Assembly: GCA_035653615.1 (NCBI GenBank)
Contig: DASRBN010000025.1
Coordinates: 124,001 to 188,000, forward strand
DNA from: Ktedonobacteraceae bacterium
GTDB lineage: Bacteria > Chloroflexota > Ktedonobacteria > Ktedonobacterales > Ktedonobacteraceae
Length of the DNA stretch: 64,000 bases
Direction: 5' to 3'
Shown here: one piece after another, positions 27,273-37,100 of the stretch
Layout: each line of letters starts with the position of its first letter
Numbering within the stretch: position 1 is the first letter of the stretch
The notes under the pieces: generated by a model
The model's input: only the letters and a program-made list of their open reading frames with translations
The model's database searches: none
Told to the model about the DNA's origin: nothing
Program-made: the position numbers and the translations under genes

Positions 27273-28184
27273 ATGGAGTTCTACCAGCTTACCTATTTTC
27301 TGGCCGCGGCCCAGACACAAAACTTTCGCAAAGCGGCTGAATTGTGCCTGGTAGCGCAATCCGCGTTGAGTCGCCAGATCGCGGCGCTGGAGGACGAATT
27401 AGAGGTCGAACTCTTCACGCGCAACAAGAAGCGGGTGGCGTTGACCCCGGCAGGGCAGGAATTTGCCATCTACGTGAGAAATGCGATGGAGCAGCTACAG
27501 GAGGGCCAGCAATTTCTGGCCGAGTTGCGGGCGGGCGAGCGCGGCACGATTCGCATTGGCTGCATCGAATCGCTGGCCAGCGCGTTTCTGCCATCTCTCT
27601 TTGCCTCTTTTCACCGGCAATTTCCCAATGTGCGCTTGAAGGTGAGCGTGAACCATACAGATGAGTTGGTTACAGCGGTAGAGCAGGGCGAAGTGGAACT
27701 TGGCCTGATCCTTGATCCGAGATTGCAATCGGAGTTGCTGATCGTCAAAGAGTTATTTCGCCAGCCGCTGCACCTGCTCATTTCGGCTCAACATCCGTTG
27801 GCTCAGGCAAAGACTGCGGCAGTTACATTGGAGCAGATCACGACAGAACCCATGATACTACTGGATGAAACTTCGCGCATGGGTCAGATCACTAAAAGAA
27901 TCTTTTTTCAACGGGGAGTGCCACTTCATCCTCTCATTGAAATAGAATCGGTTGAGGGACTGAAAGAGATGGTCAGGCAGGGCATAGGCGTGACGCTGAC
28001 CCTTCCCGCTCTGATTCGTCCATCTCAGGTTGGCAATGACCTGGTGCTGTTACCGGTTAGCGATTTGCGAGAGGAGTTTATTTTCGCGCTGGTCTACAGG
28101 CGCGTCGGGTCTATTTCGCGGGCGGCGCGGGAGTTTATTCAGATGATTGTGCGACAAGCGACGGCTTCTTTTCGTGAGGTCTGA
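27273..28184 (+). CDS. LysR-family transcriptional regulator
   Basis: 303 residues. The N-terminal winged helix-turn-helix is typical (MEFYQLTYFLAAAQ, FRKAAELCLVAQSALSRQIA, LFTRNKKRVALTPAG), followed by the two-lobed effector-binding domain. ATG 27273 is chosen over ATG 27258 because AAAGGA lies at 27261-27266. It is divergent from the MmgE/PrpD-ComA-like pair, with overlapping promoters and an operator palindrome, so it probably regulates that pair and itself. Effector unknown. Confidence 0.92.
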   Translation: MEFYQLTYFLAAAQTQNFRKAAELCLVAQSALSRQIAALEDELEVELFTRNKKRVALTPAGQEFAIYVRNAMEQLQEGQQFLAELRAGERGTIRIGCIESLASAFLPSLFASFHRQFPNVRLKVSVNHTDELVTAVEQGEVELGLILDPRLQSELLIVKELFRQPLHLLISAQHPLAQAKTAAVTLEQITTEPMILLDETSRMGQITKRIFFQRGVPLHPLIEIESVEGLKEMVRQGIGVTLTLPALIRPSQVGNDLVLLPVSDLREEFIFALVYRRVGSISRAAREFIQMIVRQATASFREV

Positions 28185-28245
28185 AGCTGATTGTTTCATT
28201 TCTACCGGCCTAAAACGCCATAATCCCTGGTGATTCCTTATAAGT

Positions 28246-28364
28246 GGGCGAGGGATGCTTCGTTACACTCAGCATGACAGAGCTGGGGCGAGGGATGCTT
28301 CGTTGCACTCAGCATGACATGCCCGGACATGTCATGCTGAGTGCAACGAAGCATCCCTCGCCCC
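28246..28364. repeat. Repeat cluster with 37-bp perfect hairpin
   Basis: Two tandem copies of a unit starting GGGCGAGGGATGCTTCGTT (28246-28279 and 28285-28321) and a third, inverted copy (28328-28364). The last two form exact 37-bp arms around a 6-base loop. A degraded copy is at 28572-28591. The remaining spacer to 28669 holds the shared repeat at 28391-28418 and the promoter at 28474. Confidence 0.75.
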
Positions 28365-28390
28365 TTTCCATGCACTGAGCCACCTCAACT

Positions 28391-28418
28391 GAGCCGCCCG
28401 ACTTCTGGGGAATCACCA
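28391..28418. repeat. 28-bp dispersed repeat, copy 1
   Basis: Starts GAGCCGCCCGACTTCTGGGG and is exactly repeated at 53982-54009. Confidence 0.7.
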
Positions 28419-28436
28419 AATAATCCAGGTTGAAAA

Positions 28437-28449
28437 TGCATTCAATGCA
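28437..28449. promoter_or_regulatory. Operator candidate of the BTAD/NB-ARC gene
   Basis: TGCATTCAATGCA is a perfect palindrome about a central C. It sits 24 bases before the -35 at 28474. Confidence 0.35.
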
Positions 28450-28473
28450 TGCGTTTGTTCTGAATACGCTCGC

Positions 28474-28502
28474 TTGACAATAGATGTATTTTACGGTATG
28501 GT
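28474..28502 (+). promoter_or_regulatory. Promoter of the BTAD/NB-ARC gene
   Basis: -35 TTGACA (28474-28479), 17-base spacer, -10 TATGGT (28497-28502). Confidence 0.6.
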
Positions 28503-28669
28503 TAAGCTGTAATCTCATTTGGTTTGATATGCAGTTATGATAATGCTGTGCTATGAAAAACCTGACCGGGACGTGTCATGCTGAGCGCAACATGACATGC
28601 GAGAGAGCCTGTTTCATGGCTTACTGTGGTACCTGATCCTTACCCTGAATGATGCCAAATGGAGTACGT

Positions 28670-30478
28670 ATGGCGGCTATTAACCTGTATTTATTCGGCC
28701 TACCTCGCATAGTCTATCAGGGACGGGCGATTGAGGTCGTCCGTCGCAAGGCTCTCGCACTGGTCGCCTATCTTGCGTTAACGCATTTACCACAGAGTCG
28801 TGATGCATTGGCAACCCTGCTCTGGCCTGATCTCGATCAAGAACACGCGCGTGCGGCACTGCGCAGTACGCTCCCCGCGTTGACTTCGCTCTTCCCTGAA
28901 AGCTGGCTCACAGTTGATCGTCAGACGATCGCGCTCAAACACGAGCTAATCTGGGTGGATACGGCAGAATTCCTGGCATTACTGGCGCAAGGCCGGTCGC
29001 ACCAGCACCCATCAGACAGCTTATGTCCCCAATGTCTTAGCCTGCTCGAACATGCGATTGCTCTATACCACGATGATTTCTTGACCGGCTTCACGATTCC
29101 GGATAGCGTCGAGTATGATGATTGGCAGATGTTTCAAAGGGGGTGGCTGCGGCGAGAATATGCGGGAGCGTTACGTAAGGTGGCAGGATATTATGGCGGG
29201 GAGGGCCACTACCAGGAGGCCTTAGCGTACGCGCGTCGCTGGCTTTCCCTCGATCCTCTGCACGAGCCTGCGCAACGCATGATGATGCAACTGTATGCCG
29301 CCAACGGGCAGCGAGCCGAGGCATTGCGCCAGTATAGCGATTGTGTTGCGATCCTCGATGCCGAACTGGCTACGCCGCCCGAGGAGGAAACCACAGCTCT
29401 GTACAAAGCTATCAGAGCCAATACAGTCGCGGCTTTGCCAAAGGCTAGCGCCATTTCCCCGGCTTACGGAGTTTTGCCACCGCTGCCTTCCCTGGTGGTT
29501 GGGCGCGAGCGAGTGTTACAGGATCTCAAAGAACGGGCCGGCATCGGCGGTGAATTGCGGCCCGTAACGGTTGTGCAAGGCTGGCCTGGTGTGGGCAAAA
29601 GCACCATCGTGGCAGCGCTGGCGCATGATCCTGATATCGCACAGGCTTTCCCCGATGGCGTCCTCTGGACGTCGCTGGGCGAAGCACCTGATCTGCTGGC
29701 AGAACTGATGGTCTGGGCCGGGTCCCTGCATCTCACCACCCCTGGACAGGTTCCCCAGTTGGAGACAATTACCGCCCAACTCACTGCCGCCTTACGCGAC
29801 CGGCGGATGCTGCTGATCATCGATGATCTCTGGCAAGTGGAACATGCCGCACCGTTCAAGGTTGGTGGGCATGGCTGCGCCCTGGTCATGACCAGCCGCC
29901 TGAATGATGTGGCTCAGGCCCTGGCTCCAACATCGACTGACCTGTATCGCTTGCCGGTCCTTTCCGATGAACCGGCCCTCGAACTTCTCGGCATCCTGTC
30001 ACCCAAAACAGTTGTCGATTACCCGGACGAAGCACGCGCCCTGGTGCGCGACCTGGAAGGGCTGCCGCTTGCTATTCAAGTGGCCGGGCGATTATTGCAA
30101 AATGAAGTTCGCCTCGGCTGGGGAGTGGGCGAATTACTCGCCGAACTGCGTGAAGGCGCGGGATTGCTCGCAGCTCAAGCTCCCAGCGACGTAGTCGGTG
30201 CCGGGCGCGATACGACGCCCACCATTGCTGCCTTGCTCAAACGCAGCACCGATGCGCTTGATCCCGAGACGCGCGAGCGCTTCGCCTACCTGGGAATGTT
30301 CGCCCCCAAACCTGCTACCTTCTCTTTGCAGGTCATGGCTGTCGCCTGGGGCATAGACGACCCGCGCCCCACCATCCGTGCCCTCGTCAATCGCGGACTA
30401 TTGGAACCGGTCAGCGGCGGGCGGTTTCAACTGCATGCTCTCCTTGCATTGCACGCCCGTTCGCTTCTGGAGGAGTGA
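28670..30478 (+). CDS. BTAD/NB-ARC transcriptional regulator (SARP/AfsR-like)
   Basis: 602 residues from ATG 28670, which has GGAG five bases upstream (ATG 28649 has none). Domain order: an OmpR-like winged HTH (INLYLFGLPRIVYQGRAIEV, RRKALALVAYLALT), a bacterial transcriptional activation domain with TPR-like helices (residues about 95-250), and a STAND ATPase of NB-ARC type with P-loop GWPGVGKST, Walker B MLLIIDDLW and GLPLAIQVAGRLL. Such proteins sense a ligand or partner and switch transcription. The C-terminal TPR sensor usually fused here is instead encoded by the next gene, which overlaps this one by four bases. Confidence 0.85.
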   Translation: MAAINLYLFGLPRIVYQGRAIEVVRRKALALVAYLALTHLPQSRDALATLLWPDLDQEHARAALRSTLPALTSLFPESWLTVDRQTIALKHELIWVDTAEFLALLAQGRSHQHPSDSLCPQCLSLLEHAIALYHDDFLTGFTIPDSVEYDDWQMFQRGWLRREYAGALRKVAGYYGGEGHYQEALAYARRWLSLDPLHEPAQRMMMQLYAANGQRAEALRQYSDCVAILDAELATPPEEETTALYKAIRANTVAALPKASAISPAYGVLPPLPSLVVGRERVLQDLKERAGIGGELRPVTVVQGWPGVGKSTIVAALAHDPDIAQAFPDGVLWTSLGEAPDLLAELMVWAGSLHLTTPGQVPQLETITAQLTAALRDRRMLLIIDDLWQVEHAAPFKVGGHGCALVMTSRLNDVAQALAPTSTDLYRLPVLSDEPALELLGILSPKTVVDYPDEARALVRDLEGLPLAIQVAGRLLQNEVRLGWGVGELLAELREGAGLLAAQAPSDVVGAGRDTTPTIAALLKRSTDALDPETRERFAYLGMFAPKPATFSLQVMAVAWGIDDPRPTIRALVNRGLLEPVSGGRFQLHALLALHARSLLEE

Positions 30479-31914
30479 ACGAGATGGAACAAGCACCACG
30501 CCTGCGGGCCGCGCAATACCGTCTCGCGCAGTACTACCTGGAGCAGTTACAGGCGGCAGAGCGAGCTTATCAGTTGGGCGGTGAAAGCGCGGTTCAGGCG
30601 CTGAGCTTGTTTGATCTGGAACGTGAACAGGTGCAGCTGTGGCACGCATGGAGCGTAGCACACGCCGGACAGGATGAAAAGGCATCCGCATTGTGTAGTG
30701 CTTACGCGGGAGCTTGTCCGGATATTTACAAACTCCGCCTGCTTCCTCAGGACTATCTGCGCTGGCTTGAAGCTGGTCTCATCGCTGCACGCCGGTTCAG
30801 CGATCGACGCGTGGAATTGATGCTGTTACTCGATTTAACTGAAACACATATGCGGGTCGCCGAGTATGAAAGGGCCGTTGAGTATGCCGGGCAGGCTCTT
30901 CCCATTGCCCGGCTCATCCATGATGAGCCTCTGCTTGCCCTCAGCCTGAACACGTATGGCAACGCTCTCAGGAGCCAGAGGCAGTATGAGGAAGCCCAAA
31001 AATGTTATGAAGAAAGCCTTCTTCTCTATGAAAAGATCGGTGATCGCCGGGGGATGGCGGAGGTCCTGAATAATCTCGGCGTACTTGCCATTTACACACG
31101 GAAGAATGACGCCGCGCAGCTCTACCTGGAACAATGCCTCACACTCAATCGGGAAATCGGGAATCAGGAAGGGGCCGCAACTTGCCTCAACAACCTGGGC
31201 TATCTGGCCAACCGGCTTGAACAATATCGTACCGCCGGCGATTACCTGGAGCAGGCTCTTGCTCTCTTCCGTGTGCTTGGAGATATCGCTGGCACAGCTA
31301 TGGCGCTGACAAATCTAGGGCTGGCCGCGTATTATCAGGATGCCTATGCGCTCGCCAAAAATTACCTGGAGCAAAGTCTTGATGCGGCTCACACGGCTGG
31401 CATTCTGGAAAGAGAGATCTTATGCTTGTACAGGCTGGGTGAGGTGACGATGACTCAGGGGGATCTGATCAGCGCGCAGGCGTATTTCGAGCAGAGTCTT
31501 ACTCGCGATCCCGAACCATCCAGTAGTCTGCTGGCGGACATCTTAAGCAATCTCGCCATCATTTATCAGCAGCTTCATCGAGATGACCGTGTCCGTCCGG
31601 CATTGCGAGAAGCATTGGAAGCGGCATTCCGCTTTGCGGGTGAAAACGATAAACTGAACGTTCTATGCAGAGCGGCGCGTCTCTGGGTACTACAGGGCAA
31701 ACCGCTGCAGGCAGCGACCTGGTTAGGGCTGGTTGAAAATCAGGCGCACCCTGCCATCAAGATGGCGGAAATCAAGCGAAGCATACGTCTTGCACGAGCA
31801 GAGTGTGAAGCGGCACTTTCGCCAGAGCAGTTTGCCTCCGCCTGGGAAGCGGGGAAATGTCTGAACCTGGATGCCGTGCTAGCGGAAATCCTGGGCGAAC
31901 TGCAAGACATCTGA
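30475..31914 (+). CDS. TPR repeat protein, partner of the BTAD/NB-ARC regulator
   Basis: 479 residues from GTG 30475 (or 476 from ATG 30484). It begins inside the stop codon of the upstream gene (GTGA overlap), with GGAGG just upstream, so it is translationally coupled. From about residue 120 it consists of tetratricopeptide repeats, for example LNNLGVLAIYTRKNDAAQLY, LNNLGYLANRLEQYRTAGDY and LTNLGLAAYYQDAYALAKNY. This corresponds to the C-terminal sensor part of AfsR/MalT-like proteins and would regulate the NB-ARC protein. Whether the split is natural or a frameshift in one ~1080-residue gene needs checking. Confidence 0.78.
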   Translation: MNEMEQAPRLRAAQYRLAQYYLEQLQAAERAYQLGGESAVQALSLFDLEREQVQLWHAWSVAHAGQDEKASALCSAYAGACPDIYKLRLLPQDYLRWLEAGLIAARRFSDRRVELMLLLDLTETHMRVAEYERAVEYAGQALPIARLIHDEPLLALSLNTYGNALRSQRQYEEAQKCYEESLLLYEKIGDRRGMAEVLNNLGVLAIYTRKNDAAQLYLEQCLTLNREIGNQEGAATCLNNLGYLANRLEQYRTAGDYLEQALALFRVLGDIAGTAMALTNLGLAAYYQDAYALAKNYLEQSLDAAHTAGILEREILCLYRLGEVTMTQGDLISAQAYFEQSLTRDPEPSSSLLADILSNLAIIYQQLHRDDRVRPALREALEAAFRFAGENDKLNVLCRAARLWVLQGKPLQAATWLGLVENQAHPAIKMAEIKRSIRLARAECEAALSPEQFASAWEAGKCLNLDAVLAEILGELQDI

Positions 31915-31995
31915 TAGGACGAAACGGCCCCTTTCTTGAGGCCAGGCCAGCTTGATGTTTCCTTTCTGGCAGCGCTTCGGTGCTGCCTTGCCAAC

Positions 31996-32049
31996 AATTA
32001 CTCTGGGTCATGTCCAGGCAAACAAGCCTGGGCATGACTCTGAGTAATT
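31996..32049. terminator. Long stem-loop between convergent genes
   Basis: Two 24-base arms (31996-32019 and 32026-32049), 21 of 24 positions pair plus two G-U types. Between the TPR gene and the convergent beta-helix gene; no clear U-tract. Confidence 0.5.
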
Positions 32050-32076
32050 CACTGAGAACGAAGGGTACGCAATCGC

Positions 32077-33714
32077 TTACTTGACGGTCATAATCACGGT
32101 GATTGTTGCCAGGCTGCCACCGCTATCCGTGACGGTAAGTATCACACTGTAGGTGCCTTTCCTGGTATACTGATGCACCCCGGTCAGCACAAAGCCCTTG
32201 CCATGGGGATTTTTGCTGATGTTCACCTGGGTGGTATTGCCGTCCCCCCAATTGACAGTGGCCGTATAATCGCCGACCTGTCCGTGAGGATCAGCATCAG
32301 TGAAGCTGGCCTGCAGAGCCGCAAACAGATTTTTCAATGGCCTGGGCTGCACATGGGTCAGCGTGAGTTGCGCATCGCTGACCGTTGCCGCACTGGTGAC
32401 GTTAACGCTATTGCCTTTACCGGCGCTGACGGTGATGCTGATGGTGTAGCTGCCTTCCTCGGCATAGATATGGCGACCACTAACCGTAAAGGTGCCTGTG
32501 CCACTGATGATGCCACGACTGTGAGCGCCGTCCCCCCAGTTGATGGTCGCCGAGAGTTTGCTACTGCCGGCGTAGGTGCCACTGGCCACTGCTCCACTGA
32601 AAGCCGCGCCTTCGGTGGCGTTGACGGTGGTTCCGTTCAGACTGAGTGAGGCATAGTTCGACTCGTAGGCGCCCATATCGCAGGCGCTCTCCCCATCGTC
32701 GGGGCGAACATCGCCGCGCTGATCGGTGCTGGGACAGAGATTGCTGCTGGTAGGGATGATGTCGATAGCCGGGCTGCCTTGCTGCAAGGCCATGGTCTGA
32801 GTTGGCCCGCCATTATTGGCCAGCGCGGCCAGCTGCGGGTTGGTGTGCAGGCTCGTTGGGGCCGTGAAGCAACTGCCATCGCTGTCCAGGTTGTAGCCCT
32901 GGTCCTGCAGGCTGGCAAAGTTCAAGCAGTCACCGCCGGTGTTGTTGGCCACGATGCTGCCGTCGCTGCTCAGCGTGCCACTACTGTTGTAGATGCCGCC
33001 GCCGTCGGCGGCCGAGTTGTTGGCGATGGTGCTATTGCTGATGCTCAGGGTGCCATCGTTGTAGATGGCGCCGGCGACGCCGGAAGTGGAATTGCCGCTC
33101 AGTGTACTGTTGCTGATGCTCAGCGTACCATAGTTGGAGATGCCACCGGCGGAGGCATGCGCGCCGGGAGTGGAGTTATTGTTCAGTGTGCTATTGCTGA
33201 TACTCAGCGTGCCATCGTTGTAGATGGCGCCGGCGCTACCAAACTGCTGGGTAATGGAATTGTTGCTCAGTGTACTGTTACTGATACTCAGCGTGCCCCC
33301 GTTGTAGATGGCGCCGCCGCCGCTCACAGAGGAGCCATTGGCGATGGTGAGGGCGTTGAGGATGAGGTCGCTACTGGAGGTGGAGATCACCTGCACCTGA
33401 TTGTATCCATCCAGGGTGATCGTCTGCCCGCTGCCATCAATAGTCATGCTGCCAGTGATGTAGAGTGTATCGTTGAGCTTGATGTCGCCGCTGCAACTGA
33501 AGGTAATGCTATCGCCAGCATTATCAGTGTTGGCCTGGCTGACGTCGGCTTGCAGCTGGCTATCATCGCTACAATCACTGACGACGAGGGTGGTTGCGGC
33601 ATGGGCTTTGCTTCTGGCCAGCGCCGTGCCGCTCAGCAAGCCAAAGCCCAGCAGGCAACTGAACGCGAGGAGGCGCACCCAGGAGGCGAGAGAAAATGTC
33701 GTTCGGTACTTCAA
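32077..33714 (-). CDS. Exported beta-helix/choice-of-anchor-Q surface protein
   Basis: 545 residues with a signal peptide (FSLASWVRLLAFSCLLGFGL, residues 7-26). Residues about 100-260 are a right-handed beta-helix of repeated units of the form GTLSISNSTLSNNS, encoded by obvious DNA repeats. A choice-of-anchor Q segment follows (ANNGGPTQTMAL, then DQRGDVRP and CDMGAYE). Two PKD/Ig-like domains with NWGDG motifs (VNWGDGNTTQVNI) complete the C terminus. It is probably a secreted or cell-wall-associated protein binding polysaccharide or mediating adhesion. The start is TTG at 33714 with AAAGGA nine bases upstream. Confidence 0.8.
   Translation of the reverse strand: MKYRTTFSLASWVRLLAFSCLLGFGLLSGTALARSKAHAATTLVVSDCSDDSQLQADVSQANTDNAGDSITFSCSGDIKLNDTLYITGSMTIDGSGQTITLDGYNQVQVISTSSSDLILNALTIANGSSVSGGGAIYNGGTLSISNSTLSNNSITQQFGSAGAIYNDGTLSISNSTLNNNSTPGAHASAGGISNYGTLSISNSTLSGNSTSGVAGAIYNDGTLSISNSTIANNSAADGGGIYNSSGTLSSDGSIVANNTGGDCLNFASLQDQGYNLDSDGSCFTAPTSLHTNPQLAALANNGGPTQTMALQQGSPAIDIIPTSSNLCPSTDQRGDVRPDDGESACDMGAYESNYASLSLNGTTVNATEGAAFSGAVASGTYAGSSKLSATINWGDGAHSRGIISGTGTFTVSGRHIYAEEGSYTISITVSAGKGNSVNVTSAATVSDAQLTLTHVQPRPLKNLFAALQASFTDADPHGQVGDYTATVNWGDGNTTQVNISKNPHGKGFVLTGVHQYTRKGTYSVILTVTDSGGSLATITVIMTVK
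32930..33330. repeat. Coding tandem repeats of the beta-helix domain
   Basis: Imperfect repeats of about 66-90 bases containing ATTGCTGATGCTCAG- and CATCGTTGTAGATGGCGCC-like blocks; they encode the ISNSTL(S/N)NNS units. Repeat number may vary between strains. Confidence 0.6.
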
Positions 33715-33833
33715 GAGAGATGATCCTTTCTGGCGCTATTCAGGCGCCGCTCTGCTGCTAGAAGACCCTGGCGCTCTTTGGAGTAGTCAGTTCGTGGTCT
33801 TCAACTCTGTGAAGGTAGCATACGGAATTGGCA

Positions 33834-33855
33834 CAACAGAAACGCAACAGAAACG
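33834..33855. repeat. Two tandem copies of CAACAGAAACG
   Basis: Exact 11-bp repeat at 33834-33844 and 33845-33855, in the spacer 33715-34037 upstream of the beta-helix gene; no clear promoter seen there. Confidence 0.35.
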
Positions 33856-34037
33856 CAACAACAGCCAGTTTCTATTTTCGGACTCCGCAATTGCTTCTGG
33901 TTAGTAGATAAAGCGTTTGTGCCTGCCAGGGTAGTTATTAATGGGGAAAAATCGGTCGATGAATTACTGTGTAAGGCGTTGTCGGTTTTCCTCTTTATGT
34001 TCCCTTTCAGTCAAAAAGTACAGAGGATTTACCAGAT

Positions 34038-34085
34038 AGAAACAGCCTGGTGGAAGTATATATAGGCTTCCACCAGGCTGTTTCT
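34038..34085 (-). terminator. 19-bp perfect hairpin after nrdJ
   Basis: AGAAACAGCCTGGTGGAAG (34038-34056) pairs exactly with 34067-34085 around a 10-base loop, 29 bases after the nrdJ stop; no strong U-tract. Confidence 0.55.
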
Positions 34086-34113
34086 CAGGCCTTCTCTAAA
34101 ACTTAGTCTGAAC

Positions 34114-37100
34114 TTAGCACTCACTATGCCCGCAGTTATAGCACTTCTTGCATCCCTCCTCGTACACCATCGTATTGCAACCACATTGAGGGCAGAGGTT
34201 GCCCGTGATGCTCAGACGGCTGAGGCGCAATGGGCTTGAATTCGAGGCATCCGTTTGAGCGCCGTTTATCCCATTAGCGGCAGACGATGAATCCGCCTGC
34301 TGCTCGGCCTCCTGTTCCAGGGATTCGACATGCAGTTCGAGCGCGCGGGCGACCGCGTCGGGCAGCGAGCGTACCTGCTGCGGGCCGAAGCCCACCGAAC
34401 GACTGCCACCAATACCGCGCAGTTGGTCGGCGATTTCCTTGACACGGTCAGTCTGCGAGAGCGGGCTGAGGATGCGCAGGTTTAAGGAGATCAGACGACC
34501 CAACGCCTCCGCCAGGGCTGCTATATCGCTGCCGGCCTTGCCAACGTTGACAAACACTTCCAATGGCCCATGCTCGTCGCTGTTGATTGTGACGTTGATC
34601 TTCCCCTCCGGCGCGTTCACCTGGCGCGTGTATCCCTGCACGACCGGCGGTCGCGGCTTGACCCCCTGCTGGATCGAAGTCACCGGCGTCATTACGGCGG
34701 CCTGCTGCTCCTGCGGTTCCGGTTTCTTCTCCTCGATATGCGAAAGCACGCCCACACGCGAGCCGTCACGCATATAGGTGATGCCCTTGCAGCCCAGTTC
34801 GTATGCCAGCCGGTAGAGCGTCTGCACATCTTCTACCGTATGGCTGTTGGGTGCGTTGACCGTCTTGCTGATACTGGAGTCCGTATACTTCTGGATGGTT
34901 GCCTGCACGCGCACGTGTTCTTCAGGCGTCAGGTCGTTCGCGGAGACGAAGTATTTCGGCGTTGGCTCGTCTGGATGCTTCTCGCGCCACTCCTGTAACA
35001 GTGGATGATACAGGATATGCTCGCCCGTGCGGTCACGACGCACCATCGCGAAGTCGTACACCGGCTCGATGCCCGAACTTACGCCTGAAAGCAGGCTCGT
35101 CGTACCCGTCGGAGCCTGCGTCAGCAGGACGGCGTTGCGAATGCCCTGCTTTCTGATCTTCTCCTGGATGGCCTTGGGCAACTTCTGGATGAACTTGCCC
35201 TGCATATACTTGTCGCGCTCGAAACTGGGGAACGAGCCTTTTTCGACGGCAATATCGGCGGAAGCCTCGTATGCCGCGTCGCGAATGGTGCTATAGATGC
35301 GCTCGATCACCGGAATCGACTCTTCGCTGCCATAGGCCACTTTCATCTTAATCAGCGCGTCTGCCAGCCCCATCGTCCCCAGGCCGGTACGTCTCGTGCC
35401 AAGTTGCGCCTGGCGATTCTCCTCGATGAAGTACTCGTTGGCATCGATGACATTGTCCAGGAAGCGCATTGCTACCTTGCTCATTTCTGCCAGGCGCGAG
35501 TAATCCATCTTGCCGTCTTTCACAAATGCTGAAAGATTTAATGCACCTAAATTACAGACGCCCCAAGGCGGCAGACCTTGTTCGCCGCAATCAAGTGAGC
35601 AGTATCCATTCGTAACCCAGGTAAGCGTATCGGGTTCGTACAGGTCATAGACCTCTTCTTCTCGCTCGGTATCCTCAATTGAAACGACCGAAGCTGTCCA
35701 CGTACCTCCGATATAATGCCAATCTTCGGCGATCTCTTTCAGACGTACTGCTTTTTCAGGATGGCTTAGACCGATTTCTGAATAGAAGCGGGCGATACCC
35801 TCGTTCATGATAACGACATCATATTTCTCGCCGGTACCATACATCGAGCGGCCATCGTACATGATATCCTCGTCGCCAGTTGCGCGATAGATGCGCCCGT
35901 GAATGCCGAACTGGAGCAGGATCAAACGTACCTGCTGTGCCAGTTCATATGATGCCGTATGGAAGCGCAGCAACGGGTTATCCTGTTTCATCAGGACGCT
36001 GCCGTCCGTTGAAAAGAGACCATCAAGGACGCCGGCCAGGAAATCTTTTTCCATGCGCATGAAAGCAGCAGGAATAGCCTTTTGTGGTGCCTTAACATTG
36101 GTTTTCAAGCCAATGCGAACAAGCAACGTTGCCAATTTGTAGCATTCTAAACGTATGGATGCATGCTTGATAGCAATGCCGCCTTCGCCAACAAAATCTT
36201 TTTCGAGGAATGTGCGATGAGTATGGATATTCATATCTGTCATCAGATTCGCGAAGGTATCATACCAGCCATCTTCGCGGGTGCCGAACGCCACAACGCA
36301 CTGATAAGAATGGCTGTTCCTGATCTGTACTTCACGCAATAATCCATCGCCCAGTACGGCGCCAACGATCAGACCAAGTCTGCGATCATAAAAGTTGGCA
36401 ACGTTGAGTTCGCGTTTGGTAATATACTCCATCGCTTCTCTTGGAAGGTTCTGGCGTGGTCCAAATGCTTCATTGGGTACAACCAGGACTTTATCATTTT
36501 CAGTCAACTCTGCTATGGGTACCCACTGGTACTTTTTGCCACGCACAACTTTCAGCTTGTGATCGGCGGTGCCTTCCAGATAGCCACCATCAGAAAAGTT
36601 CACACGATAAATGCGCTTAAGCCCATTGTTATATACCTTTTCAATGGGCTTTAGTCCTGCTGGCGTGCGAATTTTCATGCCTACCTGCAAGTCACGTGCG
36701 TATGTATAGCCGTGTTCAGTTGAAACAAGAGTATCGCCGGTTACACATGGATTCACGCAGCGAATATCCTCGTAATACCAGGTATTCGACAGCTTATTGT
36801 ACCTGTCCATGAAGACGACGCCGGGTTCGGCGGATTCCCAGGCCGACTTGCAGATCAGGTCCCATAAATCGCGGGCGCGGATGGTCTTCTTAACCTCACC
36901 CTGCCAGACCAGGTCCCAGTCCTCGTCATCCTTTACCGCCTGCATGAACCTGTCGGAGATGGCCACCGAGAGATTGGCATGCTCGATCTTGCCCTCGGTG
37001 CGCTTGACCGTGATGAACTCTTCGATATCCGGGTGGTTATCGTCAAGCATGAGCATTAAGGCGCCCCTTCTCGAGCCACCCTGCTGTATCACATCCCCCG

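Noticed and set aside
32930-33330. CRISPR-like array
   Set aside because: The repeats are in frame and encode beta-helix units; no regular spacers or cas genes.
32779-33723. Plus-strand frame with many VVDGA repeats
   Set aside because: Reverse reading of the beta-helix repeats of the minus-strand surface protein.
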